From Oceanisphaera psychrotolerans (GTDB lineage Bacteria > Pseudomonadota > Gammaproteobacteria > Enterobacterales > Aeromonadaceae), in the NCBI RefSeq assembly GCF_001870485.1, contig NZ_MDKE01000029.1, forward strand, positions 1-32,293: a stretch of DNA of 32,293 bases, given 5' to 3'. Position numbers and translations under genes: made by a program. This document shows positions 9,117 to 16,851 of the stretch, one piece after another. A model generated the notes under the pieces. The model saw only the letters and a program-made list of their open reading frames with translations, ran no database searches and was not told where the DNA came from. Positions within the stretch are counted from its first letter, which is position 1; every line of letters starts with the position of its first letter.

Positions 9117-9986
9117 TTAAAGCCATTTGAGTGCCTCTGTTATCACCGTGTTCACCCTGTTCGGTGTCGGCCGATTAGGGTGCACACCCAGATAAAGCGT
9201 TTCGCTGACCGGGTGTGGCAGGCTGTGGGTCGCGATAAGCTCGGGCTGGTGAAACGCCGCCACCGCATGGGCGGGTAATACCGTGAAGCCCAGTCCCATG
9301 CTCACCGGCTCGAGGATCAGGCCAATCTGGTTGGAAAAACCGGCCTTGGCAAACTGGTGACAGTGCCGAAACGCCGGATAATTGGCGCCCAACAGCAAAC
9401 CGGCATGATGAACGCCATCCGGATGATCGATAAAGCCCAACCGCATCAATTGCTCCCAGCTCGGATCGGTCACGGCCACCGGCGTCACCAGCAACAACCT
9501 TTCTTCGGCAACCGGCCGGCAGCTCACCTCGACCTGGGTAGAAGGACGGGTCATGAAGCCGATATCCACCCGGTGCTCGACAATGGCTTTTTCCACCTCG
9601 GCATTGGGTGCAAAGCGGTAGTCCATCTTCAGTCCGGGGTGCTGGCGTTGCAACCCCAGCAGATGACGGTACAGTTTGAGTCCCACACTCCCCGGTGACA
9701 TCACCCGCACCAGCCCCTCATAGGCTGGATCGGCACCGGCCTGCTGTTCCAGATCCAGCAACAAGCGAATGATATGGTGCCCTTCGTCATAGAGCCGCTC
9801 GCCCGCATCCGTGAGCGTGAATCCCTTGCCATGACGAACCAGCAAGGGCCGACCAAGCTGCTCTTCCAGCTTGCGCACCTGCTGACTGACCCCCGATTGC
9901 GTCATGTGCAAACGTTCGGCAGTGCGGGTGAAATGCCCCACCTCCACCAGGGTACAGAAGCTGCGTAGCCAAATTGGATTTATCAT
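9117..9986 (-). CDS. LysR-family transcriptional regulator
   Basis: A 289-residue LysR-type regulator. The N-terminal winged helix-turn-helix is clear (LRSFCTLVEVGHFTRTAERLHMTQSGVSQQVRKLE, given here in part: HFTRTAERLHMTQSGVSQQV), followed by the linker helix and an effector domain with typical RVMSPGSVGLKLYRHL and GFTVLPAHAV segments. It starts at ATG 9986, divergent from the VOC gene at 10081, with a palindromic operator between, so the VOC gene is the likeliest target. The orphan amino-acid-binding protein convergent at its 3' end may be unrelated. The effector cannot be predicted. Confidence 0.9.
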   Translation of the reverse strand: MINPIWLRSFCTLVEVGHFTRTAERLHMTQSGVSQQVRKLEEQLGRPLLVRHGKGFTLTDAGERLYDEGHHIIRLLLDLEQQAGADPAYEGLVRVMSPGSVGLKLYRHLLGLQRQHPGLKMDYRFAPNAEVEKAIVEHRVDIGFMTRPSTQVEVSCRPVAEERLLLVTPVAVTDPSWEQLMRLGFIDHPDGVHHAGLLLGANYPAFRHCHQFAKAGFSNQIGLILEPVSMGLGFTVLPAHAVAAFHQPELIATHSLPHPVSETLYLGVHPNRPTPNRVNTVITEALKWL

Positions 9987-10048
9987 TACAAAATGAACTC
10001 AAAATTATAATTAATGATAATTTTACTTGATGATTCGGGTTTTGTAAT
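9985..10048. promoter_or_regulatory. Divergent LysR-type operator region
   Basis: Two nested inverted repeats fill the gap between the LysR and VOC genes. The inner one, AAAATTAT-N8-ATAATTTT (10001-10024), contains the T-N11-A spacing usual for LysR boxes. The outer one, ATTACAAAA (9985-9993) and TTTTGTAAT (10040-10048), brackets it and overlaps the regulator's start codon, which would suit autorepression. Confidence 0.65.
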
Positions 10049-10080
10049 CTCCTCGTCACCACCACACAGGAGCAAACATC

Positions 10081-10581
10081 ATGGCTAACGTTTATCCGCG
10101 CAACTTCTCTCACATCGGCATCTCGGTGCCGGATCTGGACAAGGCCGTCGCCTTCTATACCGAAGTGATGGGCTGGTATCTGATCATGAAGCCAACCGAG
10201 ATTGTTGAAGACGACAGTGCCATCGGCGAGATGTGCACCGATGTATTCGGCCCCAACTGGCAGAAATTCCGCATCGCCCACCTTTCTACCGGCGACCGGG
10301 TTGGAGTCGAACTGTTTGAATTCAAGAATCAGGTCAACCCGGAAAACAACTTCGAATACTGGAAAACCGGTATCTTCCATTTTTGCGTGCAGGATCCCAA
10401 TGTAGAAGAACTGGCCGAGCGTATCGTCGCCGCCGGGGGCAAAAAAAGAATGGAACAACCGCGTTACTACTATCCCGGAGAAAAGCCTTATCGCATGATC
10501 TATATGGAAGACCCGTTTGGCAATATTCTCGAGATTTACAGCCACAGCTATGAACTGATTTACAGCGCCGGTGCATACTGA
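10081..10581 (+). CDS. VOC-superfamily (glyoxalase/dioxygenase fold) protein
   Basis: A 166-residue vicinal-oxygen-chelate protein with two beta-alpha-beta-beta-beta modules. Candidate metal ligands are in the expected places: His in NFSHIGI (residue about 10), Glu in GVELFEF, His in IFHFCV and Glu in GNILEIYSHS, near the conserved PFGN motif at the end of the second module. ATG 10081 follows AGGAG at 10069-10073. The substrate is not predictable; family members include glyoxalases, extradiol dioxygenases and resistance proteins. Regulation by the divergent LysR protein is likely. A long hairpin with a T-run lies 100 bases downstream. Confidence 0.85.
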   Translation: MANVYPRNFSHIGISVPDLDKAVAFYTEVMGWYLIMKPTEIVEDDSAIGEMCTDVFGPNWQKFRIAHLSTGDRVGVELFEFKNQVNPENNFEYWKTGIFHFCVQDPNVEELAERIVAAGGKKRMEQPRYYYPGEKPYRMIYMEDPFGNILEIYSHSYELIYSAGAY

Positions 10582-10680
10582 CGGACAAAGATGGAATCAC
10601 CGGGCTGAAAGCGCCATCGCGCACTGTTAAGCTGTGTTTTCAGAAAAAAGATTAATATCGATAAACCCTGTTGTTTTCTG

Positions 10681-10733
10681 GTTCCGTTTTCCGCCCGAAC
10701 TCCGGTCTTGCCGCGAAAACGGAACTGTTTTTT
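10681..10733 (+). terminator. Rho-independent terminator downstream of the VOC gene
   Basis: GTTCCGTTTT at 10681-10690 pairs with AAAACGGAAC at 10716-10725; with one bulged C the stem extends by CGC/GCG. A run of six T (10728-10733) follows. The loop is long, about 20 bases. Confidence 0.7.
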
Positions 10734-10947
10734 CCAGCACAAAACAAGAGCGCAATATTAAGCGTGCGGTATTAGTGCAACCCTCTGTATTTAATCATCT
10801 TAAAATAAATCCTTTCTATTCACGGCCGCAAAAATAAAAGCCACACATGAATCCTAAAAGCGTCGCTTGAATCTTGATTAATATTGATGTACCATAATTA
10901 AATGGCTTTCCTTGTGCTGCACGGAGCGGGATGAAGATTGAAATTAT

Positions 10948-10966
10948 ATCTGGTCGCCGGCCAGAT
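10948..10966. promoter_or_regulatory. Palindrome upstream of the outer-membrane protein gene
   Basis: ATCTGG and CCAGAT flank a seven-base centre (TCGCCGG). It lies about 190 bases before the outer-membrane protein's start and could be a regulator binding site. There is no independent support. Confidence 0.3.
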
Positions 10967-11153
10967 GCTGCATTAGGATAGAAAGCGGATCTGTTAACCA
11001 CGCGACAGATTTAAGGAAATAAACAGAAAGCAGTGGTTGGTCTCAGATGCGTCTAATTTAATGTCGTGATTCCGGCAATACTCCGGACAACCGACCGGAC
11101 GATTTGAGTGCTTGGTTAGTGTTTTTATGATGAGTCCACTCAAGGAGTTTCTC

Positions 11154-11711
11154 ATGAATACGATCAAGAAGTTTTCACTTGTACTGTTTACCAGCGCCGC
11201 GCTGATCCCCGTCTATAGCCAAGCTCAAGGTATGCAATCCCACAGCATGGGGCCACATCAGGGTGACCGTGAGTTTTCACTGTCCGGTACCGGTACCAGC
11301 AGCAAGGATTTCGACAACAGCAGCTTCGGTGTGTCGGCCGATGTCGGCTGGTATCTGTCTGACAGAACGGTAGCCGGGGTGCGTCAGAGCATCTCCTATG
11401 CCGATATCGAGGGCGAGGATATCTCCGACGATTTCTGGAACGGCAGTACCCGCGGCTATATCGACTATCACTTCGGCAGCAACGCAGCTCGCCCCTTTGT
11501 CGGTGCCTCACTCGGTGGCATCTACGGTGACGGTGTCAAGGATACCGGAACCGCAGGTCTGGAGGCCGGTCTGAAATACTACGTACTCGACTCCACCTAC
11601 ATTCTGGCGCGTGCCGAATACCAGTTCCTGTTCGACAGCGGCAGCAGCGCCAACGACAACTTTGACGATGGTGCCTGGGCCTATGTGTTCGGTATTGGCT
11701 TCAATTACTGA
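11154..11711 (+). CDS. Small outer-membrane beta-barrel protein
   Basis: A 185-residue secreted protein. ATG 11154 has AAGGAG six bases upstream; the in-frame codon at 11112 would put extra residues before the signal peptide and is rejected. The signal peptide (KKFSLVLFTSAALIPVYSQAQG) cleaves near residues 23-26. The mature part alternates polar and hydrophobic residues in about eight beta-strands (for example SFGVSADVGWYLS, RPFVGASLGGIYG, TYILARAEYQF) and ends in the aromatic YVFGIGFNY, a typical BAM recognition signal. It is probably an eight-strand OmpA/OmpX-like barrel. The function is unknown. It is monocistronic, with its own long leader and a terminator directly downstream. Confidence 0.85.
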   Translation: MNTIKKFSLVLFTSAALIPVYSQAQGMQSHSMGPHQGDREFSLSGTGTSSKDFDNSSFGVSADVGWYLSDRTVAGVRQSISYADIEGEDISDDFWNGSTRGYIDYHFGSNAARPFVGASLGGIYGDGVKDTGTAGLEAGLKYYVLDSTYILARAEYQFLFDSGSSANDNFDDGAWAYVFGIGFNY

Positions 11712-11729
11712 TCACGCCCTGCCGACCTA

Positions 11730-11754
11730 AGCCAGCCTCAGGGGCTGGCTTTTC
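11730..11754 (+). terminator. Rho-independent terminator of the outer-membrane protein gene
   Basis: AGCCAGCC (11730-11737) and GGCTGGCT (11743-11750) form a perfect eight-pair stem with a five-base loop, followed by TTTCT. It starts 19 bases after the stop codon. Confidence 0.9.
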
Positions 11755-11763
11755 TCTCACCGC

Positions 11764-11955
11764 TTAACTCACCGCCTGTGCTTGATTCCGCCGGATACAG
11801 TTGACCAGAATCTGCTTTTTTTGCTCATCCGACGCGTCACTCCACTCGATGATTTCCGATATGGTGCGATAACAGCCCCGGCACATTTCCTGCTCGTCGA
11901 GCGCACACTGTTTGATGCAGGGACTGATGATATTACCGCCGTTATTGCTCGTCAT
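11764..11955 (-). CDS. DUF1289-family small cysteine protein
   Basis: A 63-residue protein with the family pattern CIKQCALD...CRGCYRTISEIIEWSD...KKQIL. The four cysteines (residues about 13, 17, 25, 28) probably bind a metal. Family members are widespread small proteins often found near oxidoreductase or translation genes; no biochemical role is established that I can apply. ATG 11955. It converges with the outer-membrane protein gene, sharing the terminator region. Confidence 0.88.
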   Translation of the reverse strand: MTSNNGGNIISPCIKQCALDEQEMCRGCYRTISEIIEWSDASDEQKKQILVNCIRRNQAQAVS

Positions 11956-11975
11956 GTTGGCCTACCCTACTGATA

Positions 11976-11992
11976 CCGGATCAGCTATCCGG
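11976..11992. promoter_or_regulatory. Palindrome upstream of the DUF1289 gene
   Basis: CCGGAT-N5-ATCCGG lies 20 bases upstream of the DUF1289 start on the minus strand, in the divergent gap with the Dph6-like gene. It could be an operator or a leader hairpin. Confidence 0.3.
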
Positions 11993-12231
11993 CCGTTTGT
12001 TACAATTCCATACTGATTATCACCCCGCCCGCTCCCCATGCCGCCAACGCATGGCTACAGCAAGCAAGGGGACTCCCGACGCCGTTACGCCGGTATCGGA
12101 CTCAAGGTCTGGGCGACAGGGTATCAGGAACCCGGAGCAGTGCCAGCCTCACATCGATGCGATCATCATGATAGAGTCCGGACATCGCCTCATGAGTCGG
12201 CCTCTGGCCACCGGAAACAGTAAGGAAAACA

Positions 12232-12900
12232 ATGAAAAGAAAAACCCTGATGTCCTGGAGCAGCGGCAAGGACAGCGCCTGGGCCCTGCACACCCTGCAA
12301 CAGGATCCCGAGTTCGAGGTGGTGGGCCTGTTCACCACCGTCAACGAGGAATTCCAGCGAGTCGCCATGCATGGCGTCAGAACCGAGCTGCTGCGCCGGC
12401 AGGCGGACAGCATCGGCCTGCCGCTGGAGATCATTTATATCCCCTTCCCCTGCAGCAACGAGCAGTATGCGGCGCGCATGGGCGCCTTTGTGGATAACGC
12501 AAAATCCCGGGGCATCGCCTGTTTCGGCTTCGGCGATTTGCTGCTGGAAGATGTTCGCCAGTATCGGGAACAACGGCTGCAGGGCACCGGCATCGAAGCC
12601 GTCTTTCCCATCTGGGGCGCAGACACCGCTGCCCTGCCAGCCCGGATGTTTGCCAGCGGCCTGCGCACCCTGATCACCTGTCTGGACCCGAGCAAGGTTC
12701 CCGCCCACCTTGCCGGGCAGGAACTGAGCCCGGCCCTGCTGGCCGAGCTGCCCGACGGCACCGACCACTGCGGCGAAAACGGCGAGTTTCACAGCTTTGC
12801 CTTCGACGGCCCCATGTTCCGGCACAAAATCGATGTTCGCATTGGCGACATCGTTACCCGCGACGGTTATGTGTTTGCGGATGTATTGCCGGAACACTGA
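12232..12900 (+). CDS. Dph6-like ATP pyrophosphatase (adenine nucleotide alpha-hydrolase fold)
   Basis: A 222-residue protein of the diphthine-ammonia ligase (Dph6/MJ0570) family. The PP-loop SSGKDS is at residues 10-15, which binds ATP for adenylation of a carbonyl; the family's second signature, CGENGEFHSFAFDGP, is near residues 180-194. In archaea and eukaryotes Dph6 amidates diphthine on EF2. Bacteria lack that modification, so the substrate here is different or unknown. ATG 12232 is preceded by AAGGA. The 277 bases upstream hold only the palindrome at 11976-11992 and no further gene that I can support. Confidence 0.88.
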   Translation: MKRKTLMSWSSGKDSAWALHTLQQDPEFEVVGLFTTVNEEFQRVAMHGVRTELLRRQADSIGLPLEIIYIPFPCSNEQYAARMGAFVDNAKSRGIACFGFGDLLLEDVRQYREQRLQGTGIEAVFPIWGADTAALPARMFASGLRTLITCLDPSKVPAHLAGQELSPALLAELPDGTDHCGENGEFHSFAFDGPMFRHKIDVRIGDIVTRDGYVFADVLPEH

Positions 12901-12979
12901 ACGCGCTTCTTGCTCTAGACTGAACTTGATGCCACCAGAATGTCATCCGGTGGACTCTGCTTAGAAGGAGCAGGTTGTC

Positions 12980-13417
12980 ATGAAACACCCGCAGTTATTC
13001 ATTATTTCACTCGTTGCTCTTGGACTGAGTGGCTGTGATCAAAGTTCGAAAGGCTTCAGCCTGCCGCCCGGTGATATCCAGCGGGGGGAGCAGCTGTTTG
13101 TGGACCTGCAATGCCTCAGCTGCCATACCCTGGAAGGATATGAACGACCGGAGGGAGCTCAGGAATTGTCTGTCGGCCTTGGTGGTCAGGTGAAAAGCCT
13201 GAAAACCTATGCCGAACTGGTCACCTCGGTGATCAATCCTTCGCATCAACTGGCAAAAGGCTATGACACCTCGACGATTCAGGTGGAAGGAACATCGGTG
13301 ATGCCGGTCTACAACGATGTCATTACCGTGTCCGAGCTGGTCGATCTGGTGGCTTTTCTGGAATCGAAGTACGAGTTGGAGCCTTACGATCAAACCACTT
13401 ACAACATTCATCATTGA
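12980..13417 (+). CDS. Class I cytochrome c lipoprotein
   Basis: A 145-residue single-haem cytochrome c. The signal peptide ends in lipobox LSGC (residues 16-19), so the protein should be anchored to a membrane by lipid. The haem site CLSCH is at 45-49, and the sixth ligand is probably Met108 in TSVMPVYND. AAGGAG lies nine bases before ATG 12980. It is an electron carrier in the periplasm, partner unknown; no oxidase or dehydrogenase gene is adjacent. The stop is only four bases from the convergent ATPase gene, and a hairpin inside that gene's 3' end could terminate its transcript. Confidence 0.9.
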   Translation: MKHPQLFIISLVALGLSGCDQSSKGFSLPPGDIQRGEQLFVDLQCLSCHTLEGYERPEGAQELSVGLGGQVKSLKTYAELVTSVINPSHQLAKGYDTSTIQVEGTSVMPVYNDVITVSELVDLVAFLESKYELEPYDQTTYNIHH

Positions 13418-13421
13418 ATGG

Positions 13422-16127
13422 TTAACGACGATCCGGCTGGAAAAGCCGGATTCGTATCTGTTTTTCAATCTCGATAACCGCAAATAACGCCATGCCGGTA
13501 CCGACGATCAGCACGCCGTCCAGCAGAGGTATCGCTTGCGTGGCGAACACCGCCTGCAAGGGCGACAGGTAGGTCACGGCGAACTGACCGGCAGTCACCA
13601 CCAGCACCGCCCACCATATGACCCTGGTGCCGCGTATGGCCTGCCAGGTCAGGGAAGTGCCGTACATGTTGCGGATGAAGAACAGGTGAAATATCTCCAT
13701 CACCACCAGCGTATTCATCACCATGGTACGGGCCAGTTCCTGGGAATACCCCTGCTCGACGGCATAGGCATAAACCCCGAACACGCCGCCAAGAAACAGC
13801 GCCGCCACCAGCACGATGTGCCACACCAGAGTGCCGGTCAGCAGTGGCTGATCGCGGGGGCGCGGCGGCCGGCGCATGGTGTGCTCTTCGGTCGGCTCGA
13901 AGGCCAGGGCAATGCCCAGCGACACGGCGGTGATCATGTTGACCCACAAAATCTGGACAGGCGTGATTGGCAGCGCCATGCCGAGCATCAGCGCCACCAT
14001 GATGGTCGAGGCTTCCCCCGCGTTGGTTGGCAGCGTCCAGCTGATCACCTTCTTGATGTTGTCATACACGGTTCGGCCTTCGCGCACGGCGGCGACAATG
14101 GAAGCAAAGTTGTCATCCGCCAGTACCAGCTCTGCGGCTTCCTTGGCCGCCTCGCTGCCTTTCATGCCCATCGCAATGCCCACTTCGGCACGCTTGAGGG
14201 CCGGCGTATCGTTGACCCCGTCGCCGGTCATCGCCACCGTGAGGCCATGCGCCTGCATCGCCATCACCAGACGCAGCTTGTGCTCCGGGCTGGTGCGGGC
14301 AAAGACATCGGTGTTCATGGCGGCCTCTCCCAGCGCCCTGTCATCAAGCTGGTCCAGCTCTGCCCCGGTCAGCACAGTGGCGGCATTCTGCAGGCCAATC
14401 TGCCCCGCAATGGCCGCGGCGGTGGCCGCATGATCACCGGTGATCATCTTCACCCGAATACCCGCCGCCTGGCATTGTGCTACCGCCGCCATCGCTTCCG
14501 GGCGCGGCGGATCAATAAACCCGACCAGGCCGAGCAAAATCAGGGAGCCGGTCAGGTCACCATGCTCAAGCACAGTGTGTTCTGGTGACACCGGCACCAC
14601 CGCCAGGGCGAGCACCCGCTGCCCCTGCGCCGCGATTTGCTCCGCCAGTTGCCGCCAGTCGCCCTGGTTCAGTGGAGCCATGCCGCCCACGGCGGTTCGC
14701 TGCGCCTTGCACATGGTCAGGATCTGTTCCGGCGCGCCCTTGATGGCGATAAAGGCATGGTTTTCATGGTCATGATGCAGGGTGGCCATGAATTTATGCC
14801 GGGCATCGAAGGGAATGACATCGGTTCGCGCCCACTGCCCGCGCTCGTCGCCACCGTCCATTCCGCACTTTCCGGCCAGCGCCAGCAGGGCGCCTTCCAT
14901 AGGGTCACCTTCGACGGCCCACTTGTCCTGATGTCGTTTAAGTTCGGCATCATTACAGAGGGCGGCCACCCGGCCCAGCTCGGTCAATGACGGATGATCC
15001 AATAGCGAGATGGCCCGGCCTGCCATCGCCATCTCGCCCCGCGGTTCATAGCCCGTATCCTCGATGCTGTAGTGCTGCCCGTCCATGACCACCGATACCA
15101 CACTCATTTCATTACGAGTAAGGGTGCCGGTCTTGTCGGTACAGATCACCGAAACCGCCCCCAGTGTTTCGATGGCCGGCAGCCGGCGAACGATGGCATT
15201 GCGCCGCGCCATGGCCTGCACCCCTACCGCCAGTGTAATGGTCAGTACCGCCGGCAAGCCTTCCGGTATGGCGGCCACCGACAAGCCCACCACCGCCATG
15301 AACAGTTCGGTCACATCGTGATGCCGTACCAGAATGCCATAGGCGAAAATCAACGCCGCAATGGCCAGAATGAAGAGGGTGAGCCACCTGGCGAACACCG
15401 CCATTTGCTCGACCAGGGGGGTAGTCAGCGACTTGACCTCGGCAAGCAGGCCGCTGATACGCCCGATCTCGGTCCGCGCCCCCGTCCCCACCACCACTCC
15501 CATGCCCTGGCCGCTGGTCACGGTAGTACCGCTGAAGGCCAGACAGAAACGGTCGCCCAGAGCCGAGCCGGATGCCACCGGCCGCGGGTGCTTTTCCACC
15601 GCCACCGACTCCCCCGTCAGAATCGCTTCCTGAATGTGCAAGCCATGCGCCTTGAGCAGCCGGAGATCGGCGGGTACCTTGTCACCGGCTTCCAGCAACA
15701 CGATATCACCGGGCACCAGCTGGTCACCTGCCACCGTATGCCGTTGGCCATCGCGCAGCACCGCCGCCCGCGGCGCCAGTATCTGCCGGATGGCGTCCAT
15801 CGCCTTTTCTGCCTTGCCCTCCTGGATCAGGCCGATAATGGCGTTAACGATCACCACCGCCAAAATCACGGACATGTCCGCCCAGTGTTCGAGCAGACCG
15901 GTAATGAGGGCCGCCCCCAGCAGGACATAGATAAGAATATTATGGAAGTGAGTCAGAAAACGCCGCAGCAGACTCTGCCGGGGTGGTGGGGGTAGCCGGT
16001 TGGGGCCGTGAATGCCGAGCCGCACCACTGCCTCGTCGGCGCTCAGTCCCGCCGGCGTCGCCTCCAGCGCCAAGAGCACCTGTTCCTGTGACAACTCATG
16101 CCAATTCCGTTGTTCGTTCATCTGCAT
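13422..16127 (-). CDS. P2-type cation-transporting ATPase
   Basis: A 901-residue P-type ATPase of the Ca2+/Na+ (P2) class, an inner-membrane ion pump. All catalytic motifs are present: TGES at 171-174 (actuator), AIPEGLPA at 286-293 in helix M4 (the cation site typical of P2 pumps), DKTGT at 331-335 (phosphorylated Asp), KGAPE at 464-468 (ATP binding), TGDH near 563 and TGDGVND at 634-640. It has an N-terminal cation-ATPase domain and six C-terminal helices. The ion cannot be fixed from sequence; similar bacterial proteins move Ca2+, Mg2+ or Na+. The start may be 16127 or the Met two codons later (16121); neither has a strong ribosome site. Confidence 0.92.
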   Translation of the reverse strand: MQMNEQRNWHELSQEQVLLALEATPAGLSADEAVVRLGIHGPNRLPPPPRQSLLRRFLTHFHNILIYVLLGAALITGLLEHWADMSVILAVVIVNAIIGLIQEGKAEKAMDAIRQILAPRAAVLRDGQRHTVAGDQLVPGDIVLLEAGDKVPADLRLLKAHGLHIQEAILTGESVAVEKHPRPVASGSALGDRFCLAFSGTTVTSGQGMGVVVGTGARTEIGRISGLLAEVKSLTTPLVEQMAVFARWLTLFILAIAALIFAYGILVRHHDVTELFMAVVGLSVAAIPEGLPAVLTITLAVGVQAMARRNAIVRRLPAIETLGAVSVICTDKTGTLTRNEMSVVSVVMDGQHYSIEDTGYEPRGEMAMAGRAISLLDHPSLTELGRVAALCNDAELKRHQDKWAVEGDPMEGALLALAGKCGMDGGDERGQWARTDVIPFDARHKFMATLHHDHENHAFIAIKGAPEQILTMCKAQRTAVGGMAPLNQGDWRQLAEQIAAQGQRVLALAVVPVSPEHTVLEHGDLTGSLILLGLVGFIDPPRPEAMAAVAQCQAAGIRVKMITGDHAATAAAIAGQIGLQNAATVLTGAELDQLDDRALGEAAMNTDVFARTSPEHKLRLVMAMQAHGLTVAMTGDGVNDTPALKRAEVGIAMGMKGSEAAKEAAELVLADDNFASIVAAVREGRTVYDNIKKVISWTLPTNAGEASTIMVALMLGMALPITPVQILWVNMITAVSLGIALAFEPTEEHTMRRPPRPRDQPLLTGTLVWHIVLVAALFLGGVFGVYAYAVEQGYSQELARTMVMNTLVVMEIFHLFFIRNMYGTSLTWQAIRGTRVIWWAVLVVTAGQFAVTYLSPLQAVFATQAIPLLDGVLIVGTGMALFAVIEIEKQIRIRLFQPDRR
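13431..13465 (+). terminator. Possible terminator for the cytochrome gene, inside the ATPase 3' end
   Basis: ATCCGGCT (13431-13438) and AGCCGGAT (13444-13451) form an eight-pair stem with a five-base loop, and five T follow at 13461-13465. The gap before the T-run is longer than usual, so efficiency is uncertain. Confidence 0.4.
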
Positions 16128-16154
16128 CCCGACTCGACCTGGGTGATATGAATT

Positions 16155-16778
16155 CTAACACCGAGTACGAGAAGCCGTAGGAGCGGGCCTGAAACACAAC
16201 CTGAGCCCCACCAGCGCCATGGCCAGCAATAATCCCAGGCCCAGCATGCCCAGCCACCGGTTGAACGGCCCGGAGGGCAGCCATTGCAGGTAATGCACCC
16301 GATAAAGGCCGTCGATAAGCCGGGTGTCAGCCCCCTGCTGGCGTAAAGAAAGAGTATCCCAGTCCAGGTCGATGCTCACCCCGGTGCTGGTCAGGGCGCG
16401 GGTGCCGGCAAGGGTGTCAATGTCGCCGTAGCGTGCCGGATTGGCCGTCATGGCATCCTGCAGCAGCAACCTGAGCCGCGTCTCATCCGGCAACGCAAAG
16501 GGAGCCTGGCTGTCCGGTTGCAGATGCAGCCACCGGTCATGACTCTTTACCAGCAAATGCTCGCCCAGCACCGTTCTAAACAACCGCACCTGCTGCCAGT
16601 GCGGCTCGGGGCTGACCAGCACCCTCTGCTGCAACGGATAGGTCTTGACCGCCAGTTGCTCATAAGCGCCCTCGTACCCGGGCTTGATAAAAAACACCAG
16701 GCCGGTCAGCGCCCAGCCGAACAACGGCAGCAGCAGTAACAGCCCCAGCAGGCGGTGAAGTTGTCGTGTTTTTCTCAT
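16155..16778 (-). CDS. PepSY-domain membrane protein
   Basis: A 207-residue PepSY-associated membrane protein. One helix near the N-terminus (LLGLLLLLPLFGWALTGLVFF) and one near the C-terminus (WLGMLGLGLLLAMALVGLRL) flank a periplasmic PepSY-like region. RQLHRLLGLL...WALTGLVFFIKPG at the start is characteristic of the family. Related short proteins are often linked to iron uptake or ferric reductases, but no TonB receptor is nearby. It lies 73 bases downstream of the LysR gene 16852-17745 and 27 bases before the ATPase start on the same strand, so co-transcription with either is possible. The function is not established. Confidence 0.75.
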   Translation of the reverse strand: MRKTRQLHRLLGLLLLLPLFGWALTGLVFFIKPGYEGAYEQLAVKTYPLQQRVLVSPEPHWQQVRLFRTVLGEHLLVKSHDRWLHLQPDSQAPFALPDETRLRLLLQDAMTANPARYGDIDTLAGTRALTSTGVSIDLDWDTLSLRQQGADTRLIDGLYRVHYLQWLPSGPFNRWLGMLGLGLLLAMALVGLRLCFRPAPTASRTRC

Positions 16779-16851
16779 TCCGGTTCTCTTGCGGTTGCCT
16801 TTTCATGGGGGTGATGACGGTTCGGCCGCAGCCGGTCAGGGCCACGCACCT

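Larger units (their letters stand above)
10582..11153. other. AT-rich intergenic region
   Basis: About 570 bases, clearly richer in A+T than the neighbouring genes, with no credible open frame. It contains the hairpin terminator at 10681-10733, a palindrome ATCTGG-N7-CCAGAT at 10948-10966, and the ribosome site of the outer-membrane protein (AAGGAG, 11142-11147). It presumably holds the promoter of that gene; several AT-rich -10-like words occur and I cannot choose one. A small RNA is possible but not shown. Confidence 0.5.

Noticed and set aside
13536-14588. 350-codon plus-strand frame inside the ATPase gene
   Set aside because: It mirrors the ATPase on the opposite strand, is rich in His, Gln and Arg as antisense frames of GC-rich genes are, and matches nothing known to me.
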